Assembly (NCBI RefSeq): GCF_002355475.1 | Contig: NZ_AP014862.1 | Location: 3,534,001-3,598,000 of the forward strand | Direction: 5' to 3' | Source of the DNA: Pseudomonas furukawaii | GTDB taxonomy: Bacteria; Pseudomonadota; Gammaproteobacteria; Pseudomonadales; Pseudomonadaceae | DNA: 64,000 nucleotides | The notes under the pieces: model-generated | Told to the model about the DNA's origin: nothing | The model's input: the letters and a program-made list of their open reading frames with translations, nothing else | Databases searched by the model: none | Made by a program: the position numbers and the translations under genes | Shown here: positions 34,945-44,330 of the stretch, one piece after another | Layout of the letters: the number at the start of each line of letters is the position of its first letter | Position numbering within the stretch: the first letter of the stretch is position 1

Positions 34945-35937
34945 TCACTGCTCCGCCTTGGCTAGCGGTTGACCGATCACGCCTGCCGCCAGTTGCGGGC
35001 TGATCAGCTGGTCGACCACAGCGGCCACATCGGTGCCGGGGCGCACCAGTTGCTCGTCGAGCAGGATCGACGCAGCAGCCTTGAGCGCAGCGACATGCTC
35101 GGCCCCCGGTTGCGGGTTGCTGAAGTCGGTACGCGACAGCTGCAGCTTGGCCACTTCAAGCGGCAGCTTGGCTTCCCGGGCAAGCAGTTCGGCGGCCTGT
35201 TGCGGATGGGCGACGGCCCACTGACGCGCTTCCTCGTAAGCAGCAATGACCTTGCCGATCAGTTGCGGCTGTTCCTTGAGAAAGGTCTCGCTGACGTTGA
35301 GCACGCCATAGCTGTTGAACGCGACATTGCGGTACAGCAGGCGCGAGCTGGCCTGCAGTTGGCTGGCAGCCAGGTGCGGGTCTAGGCCGGACCAGGCGTC
35401 CACGTCACCGCGCTCCAGGGCCACACGGCCATCGGGGTGCTGCAGGTGGACGATCTCCACATCGCCCTTGTCCAGGCCGGCCGTCTGCAGACTGCGCAGG
35501 AGAAACAGGTAGGGGTCGGTGCCCTTGGTTGCGGCGATTTTCTTGCCCTTGAGGTCGGCCAGGGTCTTGATCGACGAGTCCTTGGGCACGGCCAGGGCGG
35601 TCCACTCCGGACGGCTGGCGATGTACACGGTCTTGACCGGGCTGCCGTTGGCACGGCTGAGCACCGCGGCCAGGCCGGCGGTGGAGGCGAAGTCGATGCT
35701 GCCGCCATTGAGGTATTCGAGGGAGCGGTTGCTGCCCTGGCTGAGCACCCACTTGACCGCAATGCCGTCGGCTGCCAGGCGTTTTTCCAGGATGCCCCGG
35801 TCCTTCAGCACCAGGCTGGTCGGTGCGTAGTAGGCGTAGTCAAGGCGGACTTCCTTGGGCACGGAGGCGTACGTGGTCATCGACAGAGTAGTAGCCAACA
35901 GCGCAGCGAGCAGTTGGCGAGGCTTGAAGCTTTTCAT
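34945..35937 (-). CDS. SsuA-like periplasmic binding protein (second system)
   Basis: A 330-residue exported binding protein with a signal peptide ending near TYASVP (about residue 25), then VRLDYAYYAPTSLVLKDRG. SQGSNRSLEYLNGGSIDFAST and DAWSGLDPHLAASQ are the SsuA/AtsR-type substrate-pocket regions. YAYYAPTSLV differs from the YQKYGTLVLL of SsuA, which suggests another sulfonate or sulfate ester. It leads the 35937-33386 operon and follows the OprD-type porin gene on the same strand, so porin and importer may be co-expressed. Confidence 0.9.
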   Translation of the reverse strand: MKSFKPRQLLAALLATTLSMTTYASVPKEVRLDYAYYAPTSLVLKDRGILEKRLAADGIAVKWVLSQGSNRSLEYLNGGSIDFASTAGLAAVLSRANGSPVKTVYIASRPEWTALAVPKDSSIKTLADLKGKKIAATKGTDPYLFLLRSLQTAGLDKGDVEIVHLQHPDGRVALERGDVDAWSGLDPHLAASQLQASSRLLYRNVAFNSYGVLNVSETFLKEQPQLIGKVIAAYEEARQWAVAHPQQAAELLAREAKLPLEVAKLQLSRTDFSNPQPGAEHVAALKAAASILLDEQLVRPGTDVAAVVDQLISPQLAAGVIGQPLAKAEQ

Positions 35938-36015
35938 GGGGGAATCTCCCTGGACTCTGGGTGAGACCTTCCCGGCCGATGGCGGCCGGGTCAGGAGAAG
36001 GCGGTGCGCGGTCGA

Positions 36016-37344
36016 TCAGAGGATCGGCAGGCTGTAGCTGAGGATCAGGCGGTTCTCGTCCTGGTCTGCCGTGCTGGTGTTACCGCGCAGGGTGGCGTTG
36101 CGCCAGGAGACGCCGAGGCCTTTGAAGGCTCCTTCCTGCAGCACGTAGTCAAGACGGATGTCGCGCTCCCACTCCTTCTTCTCGCCGTTGGCCGAGTCAA
36201 TGTTGTCGCCGGACAGGTAGGTAACAGTGGCCTTCAGGCCCGGCACACCGAACCCGGCGAAGTCATAGGTGTACTCGGCCAGCCAGGTGCGCTCGCCTGC
36301 AGAGATGAACTTGCCGATCTGGCGATCGGTGATCAGGTAGGCGGTAGCGCCGTCGCCCTGGTTAAGGAAGGGGAAGTTGCTGTCGCCTTCGACCTGTTGG
36401 TAGCCGGCGCTCAGCGCGTGGCCGGCAAGGCTGTAGGTGAACAAGGCACTCCAGGTGGCGTTGTCGACCTCACCTCTGTCGGCATCGCCGGCTTTCCAGT
36501 AGCCACTGCTGCGATAGCCTTCGGCGCGCCCTGCGGCACTGCCGTTCTTGCCATCGGAATCGCTGCGGAAGTAGCGCAGGTCGGTCTTCAGCGCGCCCGG
36601 ACCAATGGCCCAGTTGTGGATCAGGCCGAGGAAGTGCTGCTGGTAGAAGTCTTCCAGGTTACCGTAGTAGTACTGCGCCAGCAGGTCCTTGCCGACCTTG
36701 TAGTCGCCACCGCCGTAGTAGAACTTGTTGCTGAACTGACCGGTCTCGGCATTGTTGGCGCCGCCGATGGACAGCCCCTCGTTGTTGCTCGAGTTGCGCC
36801 CCTTGGCGTGCTCCAGTTGGCCACCGATCAGGGTCAGATTGTCGATCTCGGTGGAGGTGATCTGCCCGCCCTCGAAAGTCTGTGGCAGCAGACGACCGTC
36901 GTTGAAGGTCACCACCGGCAGCTTGGGCTGCAGGGTGCCGACACGTGCCTCGGTCTTGGAGATGCGCACCTTGCCGGTCAAGCCCAGACTGCTGAAGTCG
37001 TCCACCGCACGACCGTTCTCATCGGTGGGAAAAACGCTGCCGCCGTACTTGCTGGAGTCCGGGTTGCCGTGGCGGCCCCTGCCGGAATCCAGCTTGACGC
37101 CGAGCAGGCCCAGGGCGTCGACGCCGAAACCGACAGTGCCATCGGTGAAGCCGGAGGTGTAGTTGAACTGAAAGCCCTGGCCCCATTCTTCCTGGGTGTT
37201 GGCGTCCGCGTTGCGGGTGTCCTGGTTGATATAGAAATTGCGCAGGCCGAGGGTAGCCTTGCTGTCTTCGACGAAACCGGCGGCGGAAGCCTGCTGGGCG
37301 ACTACGCCGAGGGCGACGGCCAGAACCAGGGTGGACGTATTCAT
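36016..37344 (-). CDS. OprD-family outer-membrane porin
   Basis: A 442-residue outer-membrane channel with a signal peptide ending at ASAAGF (about residue 22), then VEDSKATLGLRNFYINQD, the OprD-family start. It contains many amphipathic beta strands and ends SYSLPIL with a hydrophobic C-terminus. OprD proteins are 18-strand specific porins. It is divergent from the binding protein at 37684 and 78 bp upstream of the second ABC operon, so it likely admits a sulfonate or sulfate ester. The leader carries the octamer repeat found at other sulfur operons here. Confidence 0.92.
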   Translation of the reverse strand: MNTSTLVLAVALGVVAQQASAAGFVEDSKATLGLRNFYINQDTRNADANTQEEWGQGFQFNYTSGFTDGTVGFGVDALGLLGVKLDSGRGRHGNPDSSKYGGSVFPTDENGRAVDDFSSLGLTGKVRISKTEARVGTLQPKLPVVTFNDGRLLPQTFEGGQITSTEIDNLTLIGGQLEHAKGRNSSNNEGLSIGGANNAETGQFSNKFYYGGGDYKVGKDLLAQYYYGNLEDFYQQHFLGLIHNWAIGPGALKTDLRYFRSDSDGKNGSAAGRAEGYRSSGYWKAGDADRGEVDNATWSALFTYSLAGHALSAGYQQVEGDSNFPFLNQGDGATAYLITDRQIGKFISAGERTWLAEYTYDFAGFGVPGLKATVTYLSGDNIDSANGEKKEWERDIRLDYVLQEGAFKGLGVSWRNATLRGNTSTADQDENRLILSYSLPIL

Positions 37345-37418
37345 ACTCGATGCTCCAGATACTGTTCTTGGTCTAGTGCTGGGGCCCGGGTTGGCGAGGA
37401 GCCCCTGAATGATCGGGC

Positions 37419-37440
37419 TCGGTGCGGTGGTCCGCTGGCG
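37419..37440 (-). repeat. CACCGGAC-type octamer repeat in the porin leader
   Basis: On the minus strand CAGCGGAC-CACCGCAC follows as two degenerate octamers, about 75-95 nt upstream of the OprD-like start codon. It is the least conserved of four such sites in the window (others at 37599, 46433 and 50558). Confidence 0.45.
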
Positions 37441-37484
37441 GCTTGGCGGCCAATCTAGGGGTTTCTTGTAATCTCTAAAAAGAA

Positions 37485-37503
37485 TTATTGGTCACCCATA
37501 TAT
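37485..37503. promoter_or_regulatory. Shared AT-rich promoter motif between the porin and binding-protein genes
   Basis: TTATTGGTCACCCATATAT, followed by AACTAATTAGAAT, occurs here. The same CACCCATATAT core is at 41970 before oscA, and a close minus-strand copy lies at 31640-31659 between lsfA and sbp. Shared presence at three sulfur promoters suggests a regulator site (CysB-like) overlapping a promoter. Confidence 0.5.
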
Positions 37504-37598
37504 AACTAATTAGAATAAAAACACATCGCTTTAGCCGTATAAGCTAATTCTTAAAAAGTATTTGAGAGTGCCTTTTTAGATCGCTTAGCTTGGTTGAC

Positions 37599-37614
37599 AC
37601 CGGATCACCGGACT
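37599..37614 (+). repeat. CACCGGAC-type octamer repeat in the binding-protein leader
   Basis: Two adjacent octamers CACCGGAT-CACCGGAC end about 70 nt before the start codon at 37684. The arrangement matches those upstream of tauA (46433) and the SfnB-like gene (50558). Confidence 0.6.
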
Positions 37615-37683
37615 TCCCTTTATCCCGAAGTTTCCGTGTTCCGTCGCCGATCATGGTCGGAACGCCCACAGACGAGGCCCGCC

Positions 37684-38658
37684 ATGTCCCGTGCTCTATT
37701 CTCCCGTCGCAGCCTGCTCGGTTTTGGTCTGAGTCTCGGCCTGCTCGCCGCTCTGCCTGCCCAGGCCGAGACCGAGTTGCGTATTGGTTATCAGAAGTCC
37801 TCCACCCTGATCAGCCTGCTCAAGAGCCAGGGCTCCCTGGAAAAGTCCTTGGCCAGCCAGGGCCTCAAGGTCAGCTGGCATGAGTTCGCCAGCGGCCAGC
37901 CGCTGCTTGAAGCACTCAATGTCGGCAACATCGACCTGTCCGCCGATGTTGCAGACACTGTGCCGGTGTTCGCCCAGGCTGCTGGTGCCCAGCTCACCTA
38001 CTTCGCCCGCGAAACGCCGTCACCGGCCGCACAGGCGATCATCGTCCAGGACGGCTCGACACTGCACAGCCTGGCCGACCTGAAAGGCAAGAAGGTGGCG
38101 GTGACCAAGGCGGCGGGTGCCCACTACCTGCTGATCGCCGCACTGGCCAAGGCCAATCTGACGTTCAGCGACATCCAGCCGGCCTACCTGACCCCGGCCG
38201 ACGGCCGTGCCGCGTTCGAGAACGGCAAGGTCGATGCCTGGGTAATCTGGGAGCCCTTCCTCAGCGCCGCCCAGCATCAATTGCCGACCCGAACCCTGGC
38301 AGACAGCAAAGGCCTGGCCAGCTACCAACGCTACTACCTCACCAGTACCCGCTTCGCCAAGGAGCACCCGCAGGTGCTGCAGACCGTCTATGCCGAGCTG
38401 GCCAAGGCCGGTGAATGGCTGCGCACCCATCCGGTCGAAGGCGCGAACATCCTCGGACCGCTATGGGGGAACCTCGACCCGGCCATCGTCCAGCAAGCCA
38501 ACAGCCGGCGTAGCTACCAAGTACGCCCGGTGTTACCCAGCGGCCTCGGCGAACAACAGAAGATCGCCGATGCCTTCCTCGCCGAGGGGCTGTTACCCAA
38601 GCGCGTGAACGCCAACGATGTCGCCGTCTGGCAGCCGGAGGCAGAAAATGCCCAGTGA
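37684..38658 (+). CDS. SsuA-like periplasmic binding protein (third system)
   Basis: A 324-residue binding protein. ATG 37684 gives a signal with SRRSLLGFGLSLGLLA, twin-Arg-like (RRSLLG), ending AQAETE, then LRIGYQKSSTLISLLKSQG, clearly SsuA-like. SADVADTVPVFAQAAGAQ and DAWVIWEPFLSAAQHQ form the substrate region. It has no permease or ATPase of its own and overlaps the DszC-like gene by 11 bp, so its ligand is probably the substrate of that enzyme. An upstream in-frame ATG (37594) would cover the octamer repeat and is less likely. Confidence 0.9.
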   Translation: MSRALFSRRSLLGFGLSLGLLAALPAQAETELRIGYQKSSTLISLLKSQGSLEKSLASQGLKVSWHEFASGQPLLEALNVGNIDLSADVADTVPVFAQAAGAQLTYFARETPSPAAQAIIVQDGSTLHSLADLKGKKVAVTKAAGAHYLLIAALAKANLTFSDIQPAYLTPADGRAAFENGKVDAWVIWEPFLSAAQHQLPTRTLADSKGLASYQRYYLTSTRFAKEHPQVLQTVYAELAKAGEWLRTHPVEGANILGPLWGNLDPAIVQQANSRRSYQVRPVLPSGLGEQQKIADAFLAEGLLPKRVNANDVAVWQPEAENAQ

Positions 38659-39874
38659 AGCCCGGCAACTGCACCAGAATGCGGAATCGCTACTCGATGT
38701 GCGCCTGTTCCCTGTGGATTTCGGCAATCTCACTGCCAAGGTCGAGCGCCTGGCCCGCAAGCTTGCCGAGAATGCGGTCGCACGTGATCGCCAAGGTGGC
38801 CACGCGCACGCCGAGCGTGAGTTGATCCGTGAGAGCGGCCTGCTGGCCCTGGCCATACCGCAGCGCTTCGACGGGCTGGAGAAACCCTGGCCACAGATCT
38901 ACCGCATCGTTCGCCACCTGGCTGCGGCCGACAGCTCCCTGGCCCATCTGTTCGCCTTCAACCACCTGCAGGTAGCGACAATTCTCCTGCATGGAAGCAC
39001 CGAGCAGCAGCGCCATTGGCTGAGCCGTGCGGCGCACGAACGCTGGTTCTGGGGCAACGCAACCAACGGCCGCGACCTTGGGCTGCAACTGCAGAAACGC
39101 GAGGAACACTTTGAACTGAACGGTCGCAAGTCGTTCTGCTCCGGCGCCCTCGGCGCCGATGCCCTGGTGGTCAGTGCGCCACGCGGTGGCAGCACCAACG
39201 AGCGGGCATTCCTGGTGCTGCCGACCCAACGCGAGGGTCTGGCGATCAACGACGACTGGGACGCCTTCGGCCAACGCCAGACCGACAGCGGAACCGTGCA
39301 GTTCGAGAATGTCTTTGTCGATCGTGGTGAACTGCTGGTCTCCGGCGGCCAGAGCCCACGCAGCAGTCTGCGAGTCTGCGTATCGCAACTGATCCTCACC
39401 CAGCTCTACCTGGGTAATTCCCAGGCAGCTCTGGATGGCGCACTGCGTTATGTGCGCGAACAGGCGCGCCCCTGGCTCGGCACCGGAGTCAACGAAGCCA
39501 GCGAAGATCCCTTTATCCAGAAACGCTTCGGCGAGCTTTGGCTGCTCTATCGCGGCGCCCTGCTGCAAGCCGAACTGGCCGCCGAGCGCCTGCAACAGGC
39601 TTGGGACAAACCAGCCCTGAGCGCCGCCGAGCGCGGTGAAGTGGCCTTGCTGATCGCCGAGGCGCGAGTCGCCTCGGCCCGCGCCTCCCTTGAAATCACC
39701 AGCCAGGTGTTCGAAACCATGGGCGCCCGCGCCACCGCTTCGAGCTATGGATTCGACCGCTTCTGGCGCAATGTACGTGTCCACAGCCTGCACGATCCAC
39801 TGGACTACAAGGTACGCGACATAGGCCAATGGCTGACCCGCAGCGTGCCACCAACACCTTCGCTGTACTCCTGA
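38648..39874 (+). CDS. DszC/SfnB-like flavin-dependent monooxygenase (acyl-CoA dehydrogenase fold)
   Basis: A 408-residue protein of the acyl-CoA-dehydrogenase-fold monooxygenases that includes DszC and SfnB/SfnC. Landmarks are LFAFNHLQVATILLHGS, GNATNGRDLGLQL, NGRKSFCSGALGAD and DDWDAFGQRQTDSGTV, and the C-terminal FDRFWRNVRVHSLHDPLDYK. The usual acyl-CoA dehydrogenase catalytic Glu motif is absent, as expected for this branch. ATG 38648 overlaps the binding-protein stop. It should oxidise an organosulfur compound with FMNH2; the substrate is unknown. Confidence 0.9.
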   Translation: MPSEARQLHQNAESLLDVRLFPVDFGNLTAKVERLARKLAENAVARDRQGGHAHAERELIRESGLLALAIPQRFDGLEKPWPQIYRIVRHLAAADSSLAHLFAFNHLQVATILLHGSTEQQRHWLSRAAHERWFWGNATNGRDLGLQLQKREEHFELNGRKSFCSGALGADALVVSAPRGGSTNERAFLVLPTQREGLAINDDWDAFGQRQTDSGTVQFENVFVDRGELLVSGGQSPRSSLRVCVSQLILTQLYLGNSQAALDGALRYVREQARPWLGTGVNEASEDPFIQKRFGELWLLYRGALLQAELAAERLQQAWDKPALSAAERGEVALLIAEARVASARASLEITSQVFETMGARATASSYGFDRFWRNVRVHSLHDPLDYKVRDIGQWLTRSVPPTPSLYS

Positions 39875-39897
39875 ACAGGCGTTTTGTACGGGAGTCG

Positions 39898-39938
39898 CTA
39901 CCAGGCAGCGGCGGCTCCCGTTTTTTTCGTTTCATGGA
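39898..39938 (+). terminator. Rho-independent terminator after the DszC-like gene
   Basis: Stem ACGGGAG / CTCCCGT with a loop of about 20 nt is followed by seven T residues, 24 bp after the stop codon. Confidence 0.85.
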
Positions 39939-40043
39939 AGCGGTTGGAGGAAACTGCAGCCGCGACACAAAGCCTTCGAGGCTGAGGTCGCGCCAGAGGA
40001 AACCAATGCACACCTGAATCCGTGCGCCCTTCGCAGCCTGGGC

Positions 40044-40946
40044 TCAGAGCAGGCGTTGACGCAACTGCACGCGCTCGGCCTCCGTGAGTCGCGCCAGCAA
40101 TTGCTCGATCTGCCGCAAGGGCACGTTATCCGGAAGATTGAGATGCTGCGGCAGAATTTCCTCGCCGCTGCTCACCAGAAGGGCGAAGTGAACGACGTTC
40201 TCCAGTTCGCGGGTATTGCCATGCCAGGGGTACTGCTCCAATACCACTTGGGCCTCCGCACCGATGAGTGGAATGGCCAGACCGAGGCGCTGAGCATGGA
40301 TGCCGAGAAAGTATTCGGCCAGCGGCAAGATGTCACCCGGCCTTTCCCGTAGCGCCGGCAGCGGTAGACGGCCTTCATCGAGGTAGCGGAACAGCCGCTC
40401 GTTAAACTTGCCGGCCGCCACCGCCTGAGCCAAGTCGATGCTGGTGGCAGCCACCAGACGCACGTCCACGGGTGCAGCATGGGCACTACCGACCCGAAGC
40501 ACCTCGCGGGTCTCCAGGGCCGTCAGAAGCTTCTCCTGCAGGGAAAGCGGCAGGTCGCCGATTTCGTCGAGATAGAGGGTGCCGCCATTGGCCGAGCCGA
40601 ACCATCCTGCCCGGCTGCTGGCACCACCGACATAAGCACCGGCGACATGGCCGAACAACTCCGCCTCGCCCCAGCGTGTACTGATGGCACTGCAACTGAC
40701 CGCGACGAACAGGCCGCCGCGCTCGCTTTCACGATGAATGTGCCGGGCCAGCAGTTCCTTCCCAGTGCCGGTTTCCCCCTGGATCAGCACAGCCAGCCCG
40801 CTGGCGGCCAGGTGGTTGGCCTGCTCGCGCAACTGGCGCGAATGCGGATCGACGAATACCAGTGCCTTGGCACGTATGCTCAGCGGGCTCTTCTCGCTCT
40901 CGGCGAAGGTCAGCAGCGCATGCTGCGAGTGTTCGGGGTGGCTCAT
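40044..40946 (-). CDS. SfnR-like sigma-54 activator without a DNA-binding domain
   Basis: A 300-residue protein that is almost only an AAA+ sigma-54 interaction domain: Walker A GETGTGKE (57-64), Walker B GGTLYLDEIGDL (121-132), arginine-finger region PALRERPGD, and WHGNTRELEN (241-250). The sigma-54-contacting loop reads GAYVGG (103-108) instead of GAFTGA. The protein ends about 20 residues after the AAA+ lid, and no Fis-type HTH is encoded downstream in any frame. It resembles P. putida SfnR, which controls sulfone use. ATG 40946 was chosen because the family starts MSHPE. Confidence 0.85.
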   Translation of the reverse strand: MSHPEHSQHALLTFAESEKSPLSIRAKALVFVDPHSRQLREQANHLAASGLAVLIQGETGTGKELLARHIHRESERGGLFVAVSCSAISTRWGEAELFGHVAGAYVGGASSRAGWFGSANGGTLYLDEIGDLPLSLQEKLLTALETREVLRVGSAHAAPVDVRLVAATSIDLAQAVAAGKFNERLFRYLDEGRLPLPALRERPGDILPLAEYFLGIHAQRLGLAIPLIGAEAQVVLEQYPWHGNTRELENVVHFALLVSSGEEILPQHLNLPDNVPLRQIEQLLARLTEAERVQLRQRLL

Positions 40947-41049
40947 GAAACAATCTCTGATCATTGCGAGCCACGCACTGTGCCGGCTCAGGTGGAATTG
41001 GGGTGACCGCGGCGCTGTAGCCCTCGCATTCGTCGTACACGGCAACGGC

Positions 41050-41631
41050 TCATGCCTGCAGGCGCTCCAATTGCTCGATCTGCCGTTGCAGCCGAAAGAG
41101 GTAGGCGAAGCCCTGCTCCCAGCGCTGGTGGCCGGATTTCACGTTGATATGCCCGGCGCCCGGCAGAATGGCGGCCTGACTGCCCCAGTCGCGAGCCAGT
41201 TGAAGAGCACGTGACGCGCTGGCCGCGTGGTCGTTGTCCGACCCCACCAGCACGCTGGGAAAGGGCAGCAACTCGCGTGAGATAGGCGCGAAGCCTCGTA
41301 ATGCCTCAGGGCAGTTGGCCCGCTCAACGTCCGCCGGGGCCACCAGCAGCGCGCCACGTACCTTGTGCAGCGAGGCCAAAGGCGCCTGCGCAGTCCAGCG
41401 CGTCACAGTGATGCAGCCGAGGCTGTGGGCCACCAGAATCAGCGGACCTCGGGCGACGGCCACCTCCCGCTCCAGGGCGGCGATCCAGCCGTGCGGATCA
41501 GGGTTGTTCCAATCCTCCTGCTCGACCCGGCTGGAATTCGGCAGACTGCGCTGCCAGTGGCTTTGCCAGTGGTCGTCTGGCGAACCCTGCCACCCTGGTA
41601 GGAACAGGTAGTGAGTGTTCTGACTGGCCAT
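41050..41631 (-). CDS. RBBP9/YdeN-family serine hydrolase
   Basis: A 193-residue alpha/beta hydrolase with nucleophile Ser70 in LVAHSLGC, an acidic residue in VGSDND near 125, and a His in PGAGHINVKSG near 160. FLPGWQGSPDDHWQ at the N-terminus is the RBBP9/YdeN signature. It is cytoplasmic with no signal peptide. It precedes the SfnR-like gene by 103 bp on the same strand and is divergent from oscA, so it is likely part of the sulfur regulon. Its substrate is unknown. Confidence 0.88.
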   Translation of the reverse strand: MASQNTHYLFLPGWQGSPDDHWQSHWQRSLPNSSRVEQEDWNNPDPHGWIAALEREVAVARGPLILVAHSLGCITVTRWTAQAPLASLHKVRGALLVAPADVERANCPEALRGFAPISRELLPFPSVLVGSDNDHAASASRALQLARDWGSQAAILPGAGHINVKSGHQRWEQGFAYLFRLQRQIEQLERLQA

Positions 41632-41965
41632 GAGCAGGGCTTCCTCGAATGCGTTTCAGGGCCAGTCTAGGCAGGGCAGAAAAACATGTTAAGGAATAAG
41701 AAATTATTTACTTATTCCACAAGTCGCTAATCGCCAACAGTATTGCAATCGTTGCCACCTGCCTCACTGGGAAGATGACTCGTCGTGCAGCAGGGCCAGG
41801 ATCAGTTTTTCCCGGCCTCTGTCAGCTTGATCCACGGTCATCCCGGACCCTCTGTCGATCGTCATGGCTACAAGGCTAAGCGCCCGTCGCCAGCCTGCCA
41901 GACAAGACCTTGGCACCTATCAGGGAGTAGCGCCAACTCACCCCCCGCGTGGCACAGAAATTTCC

Positions 41966-41988
41966 GGGCACCCATATATGAAATTAGA
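41966..41988 (+). promoter_or_regulatory. Shared AT-rich promoter motif upstream of oscA
   Basis: GGGCACCCATATATGAAATTAGA repeats the CACCCATATAT-N-ATTAGA pattern of 37485-37515. It is followed by an AT-rich ATTAAACATTCTTTTTAAGT stretch. It probably marks the oscA-sbp promoter. The remainder of the 41632-42085 gap contains the divergent promoter of the hydrolase and no gene. Confidence 0.5.
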
Positions 41989-42085
41989 GAATATGCAAAG
42001 CATTAAACATTCTTTTTAAGTCTAAAAGCTCTGCCCCTACCATCCGCTCCACGCCCGCACCGGGCCCCATCCCAAGGAGCAGATC

Positions 42086-42268
42086 ATGAGCGTCACGCTG
42101 AGAAGCCTCGAAGGTCAGGACGAAGCCAGCATCCTGCGTGAAATCCAGGCCGCCCTGCACAACCTGCGCTTTGGCGCGGTGGAGATCACCGTGCACAACG
42201 GCCAGGTGGTGCAGATCGAGCGCAAGGAAAAATTCCGCCTGCAACCCCAGACCAACAAACCTGCCTGA
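42086..42268 (+). CDS. oscA: OscA, DUF2292 (YezD-like) small protein
   Basis: A 60-residue protein of DUF2292 with [40 protein letters not shown]-type features, read here as a short helix followed by a three-strand sheet. In Pseudomonas corrugata, oscA lies upstream of sbp and is needed for organosulfur use and chromate resistance. The same oscA-sbp order is seen here, with 125 bp between them. CCAAGGAG supports the ATG. The molecular function is unknown in the family. Confidence 0.9.
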   Translation: MSVTLRSLEGQDEASILREIQAALHNLRFGAVEITVHNGQVVQIERKEKFRLQPQTNKPA

Positions 42269-42393
42269 TTCCAGGGCCACCCGACCGGACCTCCGGAGGG
42301 CGTATCACTACGTTTTTCTGGCCGCGAGCACACACCTGCAGCGCCCACCCCAATAAAAAAGCCAAGCCCATACGCCCTCTCAGGAGCAGTTCC

Positions 42394-43392
42394 ATGTCCA
42401 TCCGCCGTTTCGCCCTGGCCAGCCTGGCCGCCGCCCTGTTCTCCGGCCAGGCCCTCGCGGCCACCGAGATCCTCAACGTGTCCTACGACCCGACCCGCGA
42501 GCTCTACCAGGAATACAACGCCGCCTTCGCCAAGCATTGGAAGGCCCAGGGCGGCGACGATGTGAAGGTCCAGCAATCCCACGGCGGCTCAGGCAAGCAG
42601 GCCCGTGCCGTGATCGACGGCCTGAAGGCCGACGTGGTGACCCTGGCGCTGGCCGGCGATATCGACGAACTGCACAAGCTGGGCAAGCTGATTCCCGAGG
42701 ACTGGCAGAGCCGCCTGCCACAGTCCAGCACCCCTTACACCTCGACCATCGTGTTCCTGGTGCGCAAGGGCAACCCGGAAGGCATCAAGGATTGGGATGA
42801 CCTGATCAAGCCGGGCGTGGAAGTGATCACCCCCAACCCGAAGACCTCCGGCGGCGCGCGCTGGAACTTCCTCGCCGCCTGGGCCTACGCCCAGCAGAAG
42901 TACGGCAGCGAGGCCAAGGCGCAGGAGTTCGTCGAGAAGCTGTACAAGAACGTCCCGGTGCTGGACACCGGAGCCCGTGGCTCGACCATCACCTTCGTCA
43001 ACAACCAGATCGGCGACGTGCTGCTGGCCTGGGAGAACGAAGCCTTCCTGGCCCTCAAGGAGCAGGGTGGCGAGAACTTCGAGATCGTCGCCCCCAGCCT
43101 GTCGATCCTCGCCGAGCCGCCGGTATCCGTGGTGGACAGGAACGTCGACAAGAAGGGTACCCGCAAGGTGGCCGAGGCCTACCTGCAGTACCTGTACAGC
43201 GAGGAAGGCCAGCGCATCGCGGCGAAGAACTTCTACCGCCCGCGCAACGAGAAAGTCGCCGCGGAGTTCGCCAGCCAGTTCCCGCAGCTGAAGCTGGTGA
43301 CCATCGACAAGGACTTCGGCGGCTGGAAGAGCGCCCAACCCAAGTTCTTCAACGATGGCGGCATCTTCGACAAGATCTACCAAGCTCACTAA
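42394..43392 (+). CDS. sbp: Sulfate-binding periplasmic protein
   Basis: A 332-residue binding protein with a signal peptide ending LAATE (about residue 23), then [17 protein letters not shown]. The motifs [35 protein letters not shown] and [10 protein letters not shown] are canonical for Sbp. It is followed by a hairpin terminator and the cysTWA genes, so it is the main sulfate receptor of that transporter. It is a paralogue of the gene at 31747. Confidence 0.96.
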   Translation: MSIRRFALASLAAALFSGQALAATEILNVSYDPTRELYQEYNAAFAKHWKAQGGDDVKVQQSHGGSGKQARAVIDGLKADVVTLALAGDIDELHKLGKLIPEDWQSRLPQSSTPYTSTIVFLVRKGNPEGIKDWDDLIKPGVEVITPNPKTSGGARWNFLAAWAYAQQKYGSEAKAQEFVEKLYKNVPVLDTGARGSTITFVNNQIGDVLLAWENEAFLALKEQGGENFEIVAPSLSILAEPPVSVVDRNVDKKGTRKVAEAYLQYLYSEEGQRIAAKNFYRPRNEKVAAEFASQFPQLKLVTIDKDFGGWKSAQPKFFNDGGIFDKIYQAH

Positions 43393-43427
43393 GCCTGTGC
43401 AGCCCGCGCAGGACGCGCGGAACGATA

Positions 43428-43452
43428 AAGGCCCGGCCACTGCCGGGCTTTC
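43428..43452 (+). terminator. Hairpin between sbp and cysT (partial terminator)
   Basis: Stem GCCCGGC / GCCGGGC with a 4-nt loop, flanked by AAAG and TTTC, lies 35 bp after sbp and 50 bp before cysT. The short T-tract suggests incomplete termination, giving more binding protein than permease. Confidence 0.65.
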
Positions 43453-43501
43453 GGCTGAAATACCCGGACATCCTCCGGGCCCCTGACACTGCGAGGACCT
43501 T

Positions 43502-44320
43502 ATGTCACGCCGCATTTCCCCCGTCATACCCGGCTTCGGGCTGACGCTGGGCTACACCCTGGTGTACCTCAGCCTGTTGGTGCTGATTCCCCTGGGTGCC
43601 ATGTTCGTGCACGCCGCCCAGCTCAGCTGGGCCGAATTCTGGGCCATCATCAGCGCACCCCGGGTGCTGGCCGCCCTCAAGCTCAGCTTCGGCACCGCGC
43701 TCGCCGCCGCCGTGCTCAACGGTGTGATCGGCACCCTGCTGGCCTGGGTACTGGTGCGCTACAGCTTCCCCGGGCGCAAGATCATCGACGCAATGATCGA
43801 CCTGCCCTTCGCCCTGCCCACTGCAGTCGCCGGCATCGCCCTCACCGCGCTCTATGCGCCGGCCGGTCTGGTTGGCCAGTTCGCCACCGGGCTCGGCTTC
43901 AAGATCGCCTATACCCCGCTGGGCATCACCCTGGCGCTGACCTTCGTCACCCTGCCCTTCGTGGTGCGCACCCTGCAACCGGTGCTGGCGGATATCCCGC
44001 GCGAGGTCGAGGAAGCCGCCGCCTGCCTGGGCGCGAAGCCCCTGCAGGTGTTCCGCCACGTGCTGCTGCCGGCCCTGCTGCCCGCCTGGCTGACCGGCTT
44101 CGCCCTGGCCTTCGCCCGGGGCGTGGGCGAGTACGGCTCGGTGATCTTCATCGCCGGCAACATGCCGATGAAGACCGAGATCCTGCCGCTGCTGATCATG
44201 GTCAAGCTGGACCAGTACGACTACACCGGCGCCACCGCCATCGGCGTGCTGATGCTGGTGGTGTCCTTCCTCCTGCTGCTGCTGATCAACCTGCTGCAGC
44301 GCCGCATCGAACGCCCGTAA
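43502..44320 (+). CDS. cysT: Sulfate/thiosulfate ABC transporter permease CysT
   Basis: A 272-residue inner-membrane permease with about six helices, beginning with the typical [22 protein letters not shown]. It carries an EAA loop ([25 protein letters not shown]). It pairs with CysW to form the sulfate channel. The gene order cysT-cysW-cysA with 10-bp and 3-bp gaps is the standard one. Confidence 0.96.
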   Translation: MSRRISPVIPGFGLTLGYTLVYLSLLVLIPLGAMFVHAAQLSWAEFWAIISAPRVLAALKLSFGTALAAAVLNGVIGTLLAWVLVRYSFPGRKIIDAMIDLPFALPTAVAGIALTALYAPAGLVGQFATGLGFKIAYTPLGITLALTFVTLPFVVRTLQPVLADIPREVEEAAACLGAKPLQVFRHVLLPALLPAWLTGFALAFARGVGEYGSVIFIAGNMPMKTEILPLLIMVKLDQYDYTGATAIGVLMLVVSFLLLLLINLLQRRIERP

Positions 44321-44330
44321 GGAGGCCGCC

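Noticed and set aside
41940-41965. Sigma-54 -24/-12 promoter (TGGCAC followed by TTTCC) upstream of oscA
   Set aside because: The -12 element lacks the required GC and the match is too weak to support.
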